From Chloroflexota bacterium (GTDB lineage: Bacteria > Chloroflexota > UBA11872 > UBA12225): DNA of 47,293 nt. Both the position numbers and the translations under genes were made by a program. How positions within the stretch are numbered: position 1 is the stretch's first letter; each line of letters opens with the position of its first letter. Below, in pieces: positions 15,936-24,151 of this stretch. The notes below the pieces were generated by a model, which saw only the letters and a program-made list of their open reading frames with translations, ran no database searches and was not told the DNA's origin. Where the stretch lies: the NCBI GenBank assembly GCA_030447525.1, contig JAUJOR010000026.1, positions 1 through 47,293 of the forward strand, read 5' to 3'.

Positions 15936-16403
15936 TCAGCGCTCGATCGGCAGGGGGAGCTGCTCCGACGCCTGACGCGAGGCCGTAAAGCCGGCATCCA
16001 GCACCGCCCCTACCTGCTCCGCCGTGGGCAAGGCGGCCCGTGCGGCGCTACGGGTACGCGCCTGCACTAGCTCGCGCACGGCGGTCGAGGCCACCTCGAC
16101 GACGGAGACCACACCGTTGCCACGGGTCTTGAGCTCAGCCTCCACATTGGCCGCCACTTTCTTGAGGGCGCTGCCGGGGAGGTTCGCACCGGCGACGACG
16201 AGCGCCCCGGCCAGCCAGGCCTGGGTGAAGTCCCGGCGCGAGCCCAGGGGGTCTTGCACGATCAAACCTGGGGCACGCGCCGTCTCGTAGGTGGTGAAGC
16301 GTGAGTGACAGTGGGCGCACTTGCGCCGCCGGCGGATCGTTTCGTCAGACTCGCGCGTCTCGATGACGCTGGTCTTGTCGTGCTGGCAGTATGGGCAGCG
16401 CAT
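15936..16403 (-). CDS. nrdR: Transcriptional repressor NrdR
   Basis: Represses ribonucleotide reductase genes according to the ATP/dATP level. The start is the usual MRCPYC, and an N-terminal zinc ribbon (residues 1-40) has CPYC and CAHC pairs and the hallmark RRRKCAHCHSRFTTYE. The 155-residue length is normal. The ATP-cone domain (residues about 48-140) is poorly conserved: the usual VxKxDGRREPFDR segment reads IVQDPLGSRRDFTQ, and the KRPVS-like segment is missing. Nucleotide binding may therefore differ from model NrdR proteins. Its likely target is nrdJ about 4 kb away, which has two matching boxes. The reading frame is open further upstream, but MRCPYC is the family start. Confidence 0.85.
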   Translation of the reverse strand: MRCPYCQHDKTSVIETRESDETIRRRRKCAHCHSRFTTYETARAPGLIVQDPLGSRRDFTQAWLAGALVVAGANLPGSALKKVAANVEAELKTRGNGVVSVVEVASTAVRELVQARTRSAARAALPTAEQVGAVLDAGFTASRQASEQLPLPIER

Positions 16404-16550
16404 CGGTTTCGCTCGGGGCCCGGAACTCCCATCTACTCTATCGAGAACCGCGCCCGGCGTCCACGAGTCCCCGACTCGTCTCTCGGGCACAGGGCCGCCG
16501 ATATCGGCTACGGCCGGCATTGTCACTCAGGCTCAAGCGCCGCACCTCGA

Positions 16551-17516
16551 TCAGAGCCGGTTCTTCACCAAGTTGAGGAACTCGCCCCGAATCTGCGCCC
16601 CGGCGGCCACGGTGGAGAGATAGATCAGCGGGTCGTAGTCGTCCAGTCCTGACGTGGAGGTGTACTCAGCCGACGTCCGGCCGCGCTGGTGGAGCCACTC
16701 CAGGGCGTGGTCGAGCAGGGTCGATCCCAATTGCCGACCGCCGAACTCGCGGGCCACGAGGACGCACCACTCAAAGGTGTCTTGGCCCTCTGAAGTGGCT
16801 TTGGCGTCGCACAGGCCCACCAGCCGGCCGTCGCGGTAGGCCAGGAAGTAGGTTTGGGGTGCCTCTTCCCCGGACCGGCGTACGGCGTCCACTACCCGCT
16901 GGCGCACCTCGGCGCTGGCGCGCTGGAACTGGTCCTCCAGGTCCTCGGGCTGCAACTCCACGCGGAGCCACTTCTGGTCTTCGCGGGGCTCCTTCCACCA
17001 GCGGAAGTACGGCTGGTAGGAGTTCATGATGAAACGGGCGGTCTCTTCCGGATCTGGCCAATCCACCCGGCGCACCTCGAAGTCTGGGCTGCGTGAGATC
17101 GGCTGACGGCGGGCGAGGTCCCAGGCCAGGACGACGGTACGGCGGGAGGACCAGTAGCCTCGGCGATAGAAATACGAGGCCCAGCCCTTGCCGTCGACGA
17201 TCACGGCGTCGACCTTCTGGGCCCCGCGCTCTCTGAGGCGCGCCTCGGCCGCGTCGATCAGGCGCTCCGGCAACCCGCTCTCGCGCAGATCTTCGTCGAC
17301 GATCAGGTCGGCCAGGAGGCCGTGGGGGCGCTGCGGGCGATCACGTATGGCTAGCCGGATGGCCCCCAGCACGGCCTCATCGTCCGGTGAGCGCCGGGCG
17401 ACGAGCACCTCGCTCGGCCCATACCAGAGCTGATTTAGCTCCTGCCGTACGCCCACGACACGCTCCGGCGGCGAAGTCAGGGGGGAGATGTGCACGTCCG
17501 GCTCAACAGCGGTCAT
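16551..17516 (-). CDS. Tandem GNAT-fold N-acetyltransferase
   Basis: A 321-residue protein with two acetyltransferase (GNAT) units. The N-terminal one (about 10-150) has LLADLIVDEDLRESGLPERL, equivalent to the V-x-x-x-R-G-x-G acetyl-CoA loop but with a degenerate Arg-Glu-Ser-Gly-Leu, and ends in ASYFYRRGYW. The C-terminal one (about 160-321) has FEWCVLVAREFGGRQLGSTL, an R-x-x-Gly-Gly-Arg-like pyrophosphate-binding loop, so it is the more likely catalytic half. Acceptor unknown; such double-GNAT proteins can acetylate aminoglycosides, polyketide-type compounds or proteins. ATG after GGATGAG. The spacer up to 17655 holds nothing recognised. Confidence 0.85.
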   Translation of the reverse strand: MTAVEPDVHISPLTSPPERVVGVRQELNQLWYGPSEVLVARRSPDDEAVLGAIRLAIRDRPQRPHGLLADLIVDEDLRESGLPERLIDAAEARLRERGAQKVDAVIVDGKGWASYFYRRGYWSSRRTVVLAWDLARRQPISRSPDFEVRRVDWPDPEETARFIMNSYQPYFRWWKEPREDQKWLRVELQPEDLEDQFQRASAEVRQRVVDAVRRSGEEAPQTYFLAYRDGRLVGLCDAKATSEGQDTFEWCVLVAREFGGRQLGSTLLDHALEWLHQRGRTSAEYTSTSGLDDYDPLIYLSTVAAGAQIRGEFLNLVKNRL

Positions 17517-17654
17517 TGCTCATCCTCAAGTACAGGACCTACTACCAAGACCAGGGAGTGCGACGCGCCCCGTCCCGGCAGGCAGGCAGACGCAGCCCGG
17601 CGGGAACGTGCCCCCGGCCCGCCACTCTCCCCTGGACGCGGTGCGCTGGGGAGG

Positions 17655-17930
17655 CTAATCACGGTAGCGGGCGATCCGGCTGAGCTGGTGCCGTAGCCAG
17701 ATGTCTTTGGAGATCGTCGGCATGGTGTAGGCCGTGACGGTGCAGAAGCCATGGTCTACGAGCATCTTGAACAGCTGGGAGTACTGCGTATCCAGGTACT
17801 CCATCGTCAACGTCGCCGGTTCTGCCTTGGCCAGGCGTGTCTGGAGCAAGGTGATGGACTTCTCGAGGATGTCGGTCGGCTCGTAGACTGGCCCGTAGGC
17901 GAATGACGGGTCGTTCATCACGCTCCGCAT
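17655..17930 (-). CDS. Small protein of unknown function
   Basis: A 91-residue (from 17930) or 87-residue (from ATG 17918, after GGAG) protein that I do not recognise. It is soluble and predicted mostly helical, with charged segments (TDILEKSITLLQTRLAKAEP), a single Cys in DHGFCTVTAYTMPTISKDI, and a basic C-terminal end (RHQLSRIARYRD). It contains a VxxFxT-like strand but no known catalytic motif. The composition is normal, unlike a spurious frame, and no competing frame on the other strand is better. It stands alone between the GNAT gene and a 2-hydroxyacid dehydrogenase gene, all on the minus strand. Confidence 0.6.
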   Translation of the reverse strand: MRSVMNDPSFAYGPVYEPTDILEKSITLLQTRLAKAEPATLTMEYLDTQYSQLFKMLVDHGFCTVTAYTMPTISKDIWLRHQLSRIARYRD

Positions 17931-18103
17931 AGCGCTACTCACAACGATGCCTTTCCTGGACGGGATGGCGGGGGCGGGGCCACGCCGCGGGGGCGCTGCC
18001 CGAATGCGACCGGCGCGGAGAAACGTCGCTGGCCCCAAGACAGAGTATAGGAGATGGCGTCAGAGCGGAGCCCCCGCGCCCCGATGCGCCCCCGGACTCG
18101 CCT

Positions 18104-19081
18104 TCAGGATGGGGGCCGTGGCTCGTTGACCGGGTAGGGCGGGCGCTCGCCGCGCAGCGCGGCCAGGAGATTCTCCGCCGAGAGCTCCGCCATGCGCCGG
18201 GCGGACTGCGCCGTGATGCCGGCGATGTGTGGCGTTGGCAGGACGTTGGGCAGGCCGAGCAGCGGGTTGGCCGGCTCAGGCGGCTCGGCGGCGAAGACGT
18301 CCAGGGCAGCGCCGGCGATGCGTCCCTGGCGCAGGGCATCCGCCAGGTGGGTCTCCTGCACCAGCTCGCCGCGGGCGGTGTTGATCAGGTAGGCGCTGGG
18401 CTTCATCTGGGCCAGCGTGCCTGCATTGATCAGCCCACGCGTCTCCGGCGTGGCCGGGGCGTGCAGGCTGACGAAGTCGGCCGTGGCCAGGAGCTGTTCC
18501 AGGCTCACGTAGCTCGCGCCGCACGATGCCGCGGCCCCCTGGTCCCGAACGACGTCGTAAATCACCACCCGGGTACCAAAGGCCCGCGCCCGCATGGCTA
18601 CCTGGCGGCCGATGCGCCCGAAGCCAATCAGCCCCAGGGTCGCCCCGTCCAGCTCCACTCCGATGGCTCGCTCCCACGCCCCGGCACGGGTCTGGTTCAC
18701 CATGGGGACAATCTGGCGCGCCAGGGCCAGCAGCAGACCCACGGTCAAGTCGGCCACGGAATGCTCGTTGGTGCCCGGCGTGGTGGTCACCCAGACCCCG
18801 TAGTCGGTGGCCGCCTGGACGTCGATGGAGTCGTACCCCACGCCGAAGCGAGACACGACCTTCAGGCGTGGGGCGCTTTCGAAGACGCGCCGGGTAAAGG
18901 CGTCGGTGCTGGCCAGTACGGCGTCGACATCGCCGACGAGAGGCAGTAGCTCCGTCTCCGTTGCCGCGCGGGGGAAGGGACTGGCGATCAGCTCGCAGCC
19001 GGCGCCGGTCAGGCGCTGCACGTGGTCGCCGGAGACGCGACGAAAGGTGTGCCCGGTGACCAGGACCCTAAACTGGGACAT
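18104..19081 (-). CDS. D-isomer-specific 2-hydroxyacid dehydrogenase (phosphoglycerate dehydrogenase-like)
   Basis: NAD-dependent dehydrogenase of the SerA/LdhA/GhrB superfamily, 325 residues from the ATG at 19081. The Rossmann motif is LGLIGFGRIGRQVA, and the catalytic Arg (NTARGELV), Glu (DVFAAEPPEP) and His (PTPHIAGITAQS) are intact. The substrate-domain loop SRFGVGYDSID and the TTTPGTNEHSVADL segment are complete, in contrast to the paralogue at 29443-30354. No ACT or regulatory domain is present, so serine synthesis is only one possibility. Its start overlaps the last codons of the upstream cupin gene by 14 bases, so the two are translationally coupled. Catabolism of a hydroxyacid with the cupin protein as partner is plausible. 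Confidence 0.9.
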   Translation of the reverse strand: MSQFRVLVTGHTFRRVSGDHVQRLTGAGCELIASPFPRAATETELLPLVGDVDAVLASTDAFTRRVFESAPRLKVVSRFGVGYDSIDVQAATDYGVWVTTTPGTNEHSVADLTVGLLLALARQIVPMVNQTRAGAWERAIGVELDGATLGLIGFGRIGRQVAMRARAFGTRVVIYDVVRDQGAAASCGASYVSLEQLLATADFVSLHAPATPETRGLINAGTLAQMKPSAYLINTARGELVQETHLADALRQGRIAGAALDVFAAEPPEPANPLLGLPNVLPTPHIAGITAQSARRMAELSAENLLAALRGERPPYPVNEPRPPS

Positions 19082-19454
19082 GATCGCCGGACCCATGGAC
19101 AGCCCGTCGGTACTCCTCGCGCGGCGGACTAAAGATGTCCAGGCAGATCGCTCCCCGTGCCCCGGCGACAACGGCGTGCGCTATCCCTCCGGGGATGGCG
19201 TAGTATTCCCCCTCCTGGAGCCGGCGCGTCTGCCCCCCAATGGTGAACTCGGCGTCCCCCTGCATCACGTAGCCGAACTGCTCGTGGGGGTGCTGGTGCT
19301 CTGGAACCACGGCGCGCGCCTCCAGCTCAACGCGAGAGAGCATCAGCCGCTCCCCGCTGACCACGGCGATGCGGACGCCGGGGGCCAGCTCGCGCCGGGG
19401 GCGGCCCGCCCACTCCACGAAGTAGGGCTCCCTTTGCACGCTGCCCTGGCTCAT
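19068..19454 (-). CDS. Cupin-domain protein
   Basis: A 128-residue single-domain cupin. Motif 1 is PEHQHPHEQFGYVMQGDAEF, with two His and a Glu as likely metal ligands, and motif 2 is PGGIAHAVVAG with the final His. Cupins of this size include epimerases, dioxygenases and small-molecule sensors, and the sequence does not decide between them. The pattern (tolerant of HxHxxE, short loop) is that of sugar- or acid-binding RmlC-like cupins. ATG after GGGAGTGGGGG. Its 3' end overlaps the 2-hydroxyacid dehydrogenase gene, which implies a shared mRNA and a linked function. Confidence 0.88.
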   Translation of the reverse strand: MSQGSVQREPYFVEWAGRPRRELAPGVRIAVVSGERLMLSRVELEARAVVPEHQHPHEQFGYVMQGDAEFTIGGQTRRLQEGEYYAIPGGIAHAVVAGARGAICLDIFSPPREEYRRAVHGSGDHVPV

Positions 19455-19530
19455 GCCCCCACTCCCTGCAGTACGGCCGTCACAGTACGCGGTCGCTCCC
19501 TGCGCGCCGGCGATCCATGTGGCTCGGCGC

Positions 19531-19896
19531 TCACATAGGATCGAAGGGGAGTCGTGGGAGCGGAACGGCCGAAAGGCGCAGCAGATTGATGTGCAGCAGG
19601 TCGATCATCATGGCCACCGCCAGGGCGACGACGGGGCCGCCCAGGGCCAGGAACCCCAGCCAGGCAGGGCTGAGCGCCCCGGCGCGCCACAATCGCGGAA
19701 CGTAGACGATCAAGGCGACGAAGCACAACGGGGGCAGCGCGGCGAAGGGCATCAACACGGGGGCCAGGAGGAACGTCCCAAAGGGGTAGCGGTCGAAGAG
19801 AAAGGCCATGTGCACCAGGGCCCGGAACCCGAACCAGGCCGTCAGCACCGCCAGGACGAGGAGCACCGGCAGGCGCCACAGCAGGGAAAAGGCCAT
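19531..19896 (-). CDS. Small multi-pass membrane protein, unknown family
   Basis: A roughly 121-residue hydrophobic protein with three or four predicted transmembrane segments: LLWRLPVLLVLAVLTAWF near the N-terminus, FGTFLLAPVLMPFAALPPL, CFVALIVYV, and FLALGGPVVALAVAMMIDLL. The C-terminus (RLSAVPLPRLPFDPM) is Pro-rich. No family recognised. The start is uncertain: in-frame ATGs also occur at 19968 and 19989, and AAGGAG lies about 24 bases before the chosen ATG. It lies upstream of the cupin/dehydrogenase pair on the same strand, with a 76-base spacer. Confidence 0.6.
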   Translation of the reverse strand: MAFSLLWRLPVLLVLAVLTAWFGFRALVHMAFLFDRYPFGTFLLAPVLMPFAALPPLCFVALIVYVPRLWRAGALSPAWLGFLALGGPVVALAVAMMIDLLHINLLRLSAVPLPRLPFDPM

Positions 19897-20137
19897 GGGG
19901 ATCCACCAACTTAGCGCCGACTCCTTGCGCGATCCAGCGTGTAGCCCGCCGGCGCGAGAGATCATCTGGCTACCAACTATACCAAGCAAGATCTGGACTC
20001 TAGCTACACGGCTGAGCCTGCGGCTGCGGAGCGCTCAAGCAGCCGGCACCTCTGTGACGGGTGCCCGGCACCACCTATCGCCCGCAGCTCCCAGAGACCG
20101 GAGGCGCCGGGGGACTCCAGACGCGGGACATGAGACG

Positions 20138-22042
20138 CTACTCCAGGGGCACACCTTCAGGAATAGCCTGCAGCTCGTCTTCCCCCGTGAGCCGAACCCT
20201 CTCCCAGGTAAAGCCATGGGCGGTAAAGACGTCCAGGGTGGGCACCCAGCGTCGCCGGCCATCTTGATAAAGGTAGATCCGCTCGTCCGGGCCCTTCAGT
20301 AAGGCACCGTCCACCAGTGGTGGGCGCTGCGCCACGGCCAGCCACAGATCGCGAGAGGGGAAAAAGACGTACGGGGCACGGCGCACGTTCTCCGTCAGGG
20401 CCGGGAGATAGACCGGACGGCGGCCAAACTCCTGGGGCAGGATATCGCGGGCACACTCGTCCGGCCCCTTGGGCACCAGCTGCACGTCCGGCCGGTGGCC
20501 GTCCACCCATTGGGCATACCACCAGCCCCAGGCGCTGGCCCACCAGCTGCAGACCACGGCGTTGGGTGCCACCGCCTCAAGATTGTGCAGGGTGTGGTGG
20601 ACGTAGCCCCCGCGGGTGAAGCGAGTGCCGGCGGCGAGGACGCCCAGGGCGTAGACCCAATAGGCTCCCAGGAGGAGCCCGAGGGCGGCCCGTGGCCAGC
20701 GGTGCACCCTGGGGCGCCTCGCGCCCAGCCGTTCCAGGACGCCGGCGGCGCCGGTAATGGCGACGCCAGCCCCGATGGCCAGCAGGGTGTGCAAGGGGAG
20801 CAGATAGCGATCGGCATCCGGGTACTTGCCGTAGGCCATGCCGAAGAGGGCCGCGCCCCCTGCCCCGGCCAGGGCGCCGGCCGTCCACGAGGGGCGCCGA
20901 CGCAGGAGCAGGGCCAGTCCACACGCCCCGGCCACGGCCACGGCGGGACCGGCGGGGCCAAACTGCGCCCCCACGTGACGGCCCAGCCACCGCGAGCGGT
21001 CAGCCAGGAGGGGTGGATCGAGCAAGAGTCGGCGCACGATCTCCCCGCCTCCCGTCTCCTGGCTGGCGTTCCCCTGTAGGACGTACCACACCTCGCCCCG
21101 AGTGAGGCGGCGCACGTCACCCGGGGCGAAGTAGGGCACGGGAGTCACCAATCCCCTGACGACGTACAGGTAGGGGGTCAGGCCGGCCAGCGCCAGAGCC
21201 CCCGTGGCCAGGATCAGGCGCCAGGACAAGGGGCCGCGCCGGTCGCGGAATGGGCCGGCCACAGAGATGATCACCGTCAGCAGGCCGCCGGCGGCGACGA
21301 ACAGGAACGTGCGGTGGTTAGCCAGGCCCAGGCCGGTCAGGAGGCCGGCGCCGGCCAGCCAGCGGGCCGAAGCGACGCCTCCCCCGCCAGCCTCCGGCCT
21401 TGCTGCGCCGGTGTCCTGCCAGCGGGCCAGGGCGATCCAGAATGCCAGGACGAGCGTCAGGTGCAGCGTGAAGACCTCGGCTTCAACGGCGAGCGTCCAC
21501 AGGCGAGGCATGGCGGCCATGGCCACGGCCGCCACCGTCGCTGCCAGAGTGGCGCCGGCCATGGTTGAAGGCGTAGGGACCCGCGCATGGGGCGCGCCGG
21601 CCGCTACGCCGGCACGCCCGGCTGGGGGGGCGGCCATCAGGTACAGGGCCAGCCAGCCGCTGAGGGCCACGGCGGTGGCGCCGAGGAGGGCCGTCAGGAA
21701 GTTGATCCGCCAGGCCACGTCCCCAGGAAGGGGCAGGAGGGCTGCCCCCTTGGCCAGCAGCAGATAGAGCGGATAGCTAGGGGGATGGGCGATCCCCAGG
21801 AGATGGGCCATCACCTGGAACTCCCCCGAGTTCCCACCCCCCACCGCCGGGTTGGCAGCTCGAACGTAGAGCGCGCCGGCGAGCGCGCCGATCAGCAACG
21901 GTGCGCTAACCGGCGGTAGGCGACCTCGATGGCCGGGGGCGCCGGGCGCGGCCAGCATGGGGGTGGCTGGCCGGGCGGGCGCACCGCGCCTGGGTGAGCC
22001 GGCTGGACGGAGCCGCCCTTCTCGGGCCCTGGTCGCAGCCAT
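20138..22042 (-). CDS. DUF2723 multi-pass membrane protein (TMEM260/O-mannosyltransferase-like)
   Basis: A 634-residue integral membrane protein with about 10-12 hydrophobic segments up to residue ~470 and a soluble C-terminal part. The DUF2723 hallmark lies in the first loop: GGGNSGEFQVMAHLLGIAHP followed by PSYPLYLLLAK. The acidic residue usual in DSGEFQ is Asn here. The family is related to GT-C glycosyltransferases (protein O-mannosylation), but activity is not shown for most bacterial members. The last 45 residues (RIYLYQDGRRRWVPTLDVF, then FTWERVRL) form a small add-on domain of the type seen at the C-termini of Chloroflexota surface proteins, from memory. Only 35 bases separate its start from the divergent small membrane protein. 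Confidence 0.82.
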   Translation of the reverse strand: MAATRAREGRLRPAGSPRRGAPARPATPMLAAPGAPGHRGRLPPVSAPLLIGALAGALYVRAANPAVGGGNSGEFQVMAHLLGIAHPPSYPLYLLLAKGAALLPLPGDVAWRINFLTALLGATAVALSGWLALYLMAAPPAGRAGVAAGAPHARVPTPSTMAGATLAATVAAVAMAAMPRLWTLAVEAEVFTLHLTLVLAFWIALARWQDTGAARPEAGGGGVASARWLAGAGLLTGLGLANHRTFLFVAAGGLLTVIISVAGPFRDRRGPLSWRLILATGALALAGLTPYLYVVRGLVTPVPYFAPGDVRRLTRGEVWYVLQGNASQETGGGEIVRRLLLDPPLLADRSRWLGRHVGAQFGPAGPAVAVAGACGLALLLRRRPSWTAGALAGAGGAALFGMAYGKYPDADRYLLPLHTLLAIGAGVAITGAAGVLERLGARRPRVHRWPRAALGLLLGAYWVYALGVLAAGTRFTRGGYVHHTLHNLEAVAPNAVVCSWWASAWGWWYAQWVDGHRPDVQLVPKGPDECARDILPQEFGRRPVYLPALTENVRRAPYVFFPSRDLWLAVAQRPPLVDGALLKGPDERIYLYQDGRRRWVPTLDVFTAHGFTWERVRLTGEDELQAIPEGVPLE

Positions 22043-22077
22043 GGCAGGCCGATTATACGTTGGTCCAAGGGAGACGT

Positions 22078-22344
22078 ATGGCCCAACTCACCTGGCCGGC
22101 CGTGGCTGCCTGGCACATCGCGCTGGCCTTGGCCGTGCTGACCCTGCTGGCATACATGTTCGCCCGTCTGCAGTTCCAGCGGGCGCGGGAAGACTGGGCT
22201 AATGCCTTCTTCTATAGCCCCTCTTTGAAGGGCAAGCATCGCCAGCGGCGTCAGCGCTGGCAGGATGTCAGCCGCGCCCTGCTGGTGGGTGTGACCCTCT
22301 TATTCGCCGTTGCGGCGGCGCTCTACCTCCGACGGATGGCCTAA
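22078..22344 (+). CDS. Small two-pass membrane protein
   Basis: An 88-residue protein with two hydrophobic helices (WHIALALAVLTLLAYMFARL and VSRALLVGVTLLFAVAAALYL) joined by a very basic loop (SLKGKHRQRRQRW). No family recognised. The ATG follows GGGAGA at good distance. The 3' end overlaps the convergent NERD-like gene by 45 bases. It is divergent from the DUF2723 gene and may share a promoter region with it. Confidence 0.7.
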   Translation: MAQLTWPAVAAWHIALALAVLTLLAYMFARLQFQRAREDWANAFFYSPSLKGKHRQRRQRWQDVSRALLVGVTLLFAVAAALYLRRMA

Positions 22345-23133
22345 GCCGCCCGACGGCCTTCGCGCGCTACCGCCGCCGACGTGCGGCTCGAGATAGGTGG
22401 CCAGTCCGGCCAAAGCGTCCGGCGTGACCCCCTCGCCGACGCGCAGGTAGTCGATGTATGAGGCGATCCGATCGACGGGCACGACGGCCGCTGCGGGGCG
22501 CTCGGCCTCCAGCAGGCGGCCCTCCACCAGCACTACCGCCCCTTGCACCGGGACGGGGAGGAGCCCTTGCTCCTGCATCGCCCGCTGCAGAGCCCGCATG
22601 GGGCGTGCCACCTCCCAGGTAGGGCTGCGGTTCCACAGGCGCTCCGCCCCCTCTCCGTCCACGACGAACCAGTCGTTACCACGCACGGCATAGCGACCTT
22701 GTAAGGCGCGGATGGCCAGCACCAGTGCCCCGCTGGGGCCGAGGAGGATGCCGTCTGCCTCCACGCCGTGCCCGGGGATGGTCACCCGGCGCAGGTAATA
22801 GTAGTCGTCGCTCAGGCGGGCGCGGAGCTGGGTCACCACCGGGTCTTCGCCCAGGCTGGCTTCCCGGTCACGCCCGGCGGACGTGAGTTGCTGCACCCCT
22901 AGCAGCAGGCTCCCCAATCCGACGAACACGGCCACGTTGCCGGCCGCCATGATTGAGGGAGACGCTGTCTGCTGGCTGGCAAGAAAGCCCCCCACGGTGC
23001 AGATCACGCCGCAGACAGCGAGCAGCGCGCCGCGCCGCCGGCGGCGGCGCGCCCGATCCACTAAGTAGGTGGCGCTTCCGGCGATGCGCACTCGCTGGTA
23101 CTCGCGCTGTCGGCCTAGAGTGTACGGCACCAT
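22300..23133 (-). CDS. NERD-domain-like membrane protein
   Basis: A 277-residue protein with a basic N-terminus (DRARRRRRRG), two transmembrane helices (about 37-58 and 70-92) and a cytoplasmic domain resembling the nuclease-related NERD fold: YYLRRVTIPGHGVEADGILL, then GPSGALVLAIRALQGRY. In active NERD-type nucleases the second strand carries an ExK motif. Here the place reads AIRA, so the Glu and Lys are missing and nuclease activity is unlikely. The remainder (VQGAVVLVEGRLLEAERPAA, YIDYLRVGEGV) matches the usual tail of that fold. The start was chosen to match the promoter position, and the frame is open upstream. It is divergent from the amidohydrolase gene, sharing a palindromic -10-like element. 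Confidence 0.65.
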   Translation of the reverse strand: MVPYTLGRQREYQRVRIAGSATYLVDRARRRRRRGALLAVCGVICTVGGFLASQQTASPSIMAAGNVAVFVGLGSLLLGVQQLTSAGRDREASLGEDPVVTQLRARLSDDYYYLRRVTIPGHGVEADGILLGPSGALVLAIRALQGRYAVRGNDWFVVDGEGAERLWNRSPTWEVARPMRALQRAMQEQGLLPVPVQGAVVLVEGRLLEAERPAAAVVPVDRIASYIDYLRVGEGVTPDALAGLATYLEPHVGGGSARRPSGGLGHPSEVERRRNGE

Positions 23134-23143
23134 CGACGCACCA

Positions 23144-23151
23144 ACTACAAT
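23144..23151. promoter_or_regulatory. Shared -10-like element, divergent NERD-like / amidohydrolase genes
   Basis: ACTACAAT reads TACAAT on the plus strand (23146-23151), 7 bases before the ATG at 23159, and TGTAGT on the minus strand, 10 bases before the ATG at 23133. Both transcripts would be leaderless or nearly so. No good -35 boxes are seen. Confidence 0.4.
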
Positions 23152-23158
23152 GCAGCCC

Positions 23159-24064
23159 ATGATCGTCGACGTGCACACGCACACCCCGCGGCTCCGGCGG
23201 GCCACCGTTGGGGCCGCTCCGGCCGCGGAGGCCGGCCGAGCGGCCATGCGACCAGACCGGCCTGACCCGGCGAACGTAACCTGGGACGAGTACATCGCGA
23301 CGATGGCCTACGTCGACCGGGCCTGTGTCTTCAACATCGCCGCCCCACCGGCGGGTGATCCCGGCGACGCGGGCGGGCCGGCCGCCGGGGCGGTCAGCTT
23401 CGGCCCGACGCGTGAGGTGAACAACCAGACGGCGGCCCTGGTACGGGCTTATCCGGACAAGCTGATTGGCTTCATGAGCGTGCACCCGCGCGACCCACAG
23501 GTGCTGGAAGAGATGGAGTGGGCGGCTCGAGACCTGGGCCTGCGGGGGATCAAGCTGGGCCCCAACTACCAGAACTTCGATCCCCTGGGAGAAGCGGCCT
23601 GCCGCCTCTACACTCGGGCCCAGGAGATGGGCCTCCCCATCCTGTTCCACCAGGGGACGAGTCCGGTGCGCTTTGCCGACCTGGACTACGCCCACCCGCG
23701 CCACATCGACCGCCTGGCGACGCGCTTTCCGGAGCTGCGCATCGTCCTGGCGCACCTGGCCCACCCCTGGCAGGCAGACTGTATCGCCGTGATTCGCAAG
23801 CACCCCCACGTCTGGGCGGACATCTCCGCCCTGCACTACCGCCCGTGGTCCTACTACACCTCCTTGCGCCTGGCTACGGAGTGGAGCGTGCTGCACAAGC
23901 TCCTGTTCGGGTCGGACTTCCCGGTGGCTACGCCCCAGGAGACCGCCGAGGCCATGCCGCATATCAACGACATCCTGGAAGGGACAAAGCTTCCCCCCGT
24001 CCCCATCGACGAGCTGCACAAGGTGCTGGAGCGGGATACGCTGGGGATCCTGGGCCTGGCGTAA
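23159..24064 (+). CDS. Amidohydrolase family 2 (TIM-barrel metal-dependent hydrolase)
   Basis: A 301-residue amidohydrolase_2 protein (ACMSD/gamma-resorcylate decarboxylase group). Metal and active-site residues are in place: HxH in VDVHTH near the start, a Lys-containing strand RGIKLGPNYQNF, His in LPILFHQG, His in VLAHLAHPW, and the closing Asp in LLFGSDFPVATP. Members either hydrolyse amides/lactones or decarboxylate aromatic acids, and the substrate is not predictable here. The ATG at 23159 fits a leaderless transcript from TACAAT; an in-frame ATG at 23150 is an alternative that adds three residues. No ribosome binding site is visible. Confidence 0.88.
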   Translation: MIVDVHTHTPRLRRATVGAAPAAEAGRAAMRPDRPDPANVTWDEYIATMAYVDRACVFNIAAPPAGDPGDAGGPAAGAVSFGPTREVNNQTAALVRAYPDKLIGFMSVHPRDPQVLEEMEWAARDLGLRGIKLGPNYQNFDPLGEAACRLYTRAQEMGLPILFHQGTSPVRFADLDYAHPRHIDRLATRFPELRIVLAHLAHPWQADCIAVIRKHPHVWADISALHYRPWSYYTSLRLATEWSVLHKLLFGSDFPVATPQETAEAMPHINDILEGTKLPPVPIDELHKVLERDTLGILGLA

Positions 24065-24151
24065 GCCAGGCCGGTGGAGTTACTGAATCATTGAGTTCGC
24101 CGCCGGTCACGCCCACGGGCGGCAGGGGCGCCGGGCTGCCCGGCGTCCACG

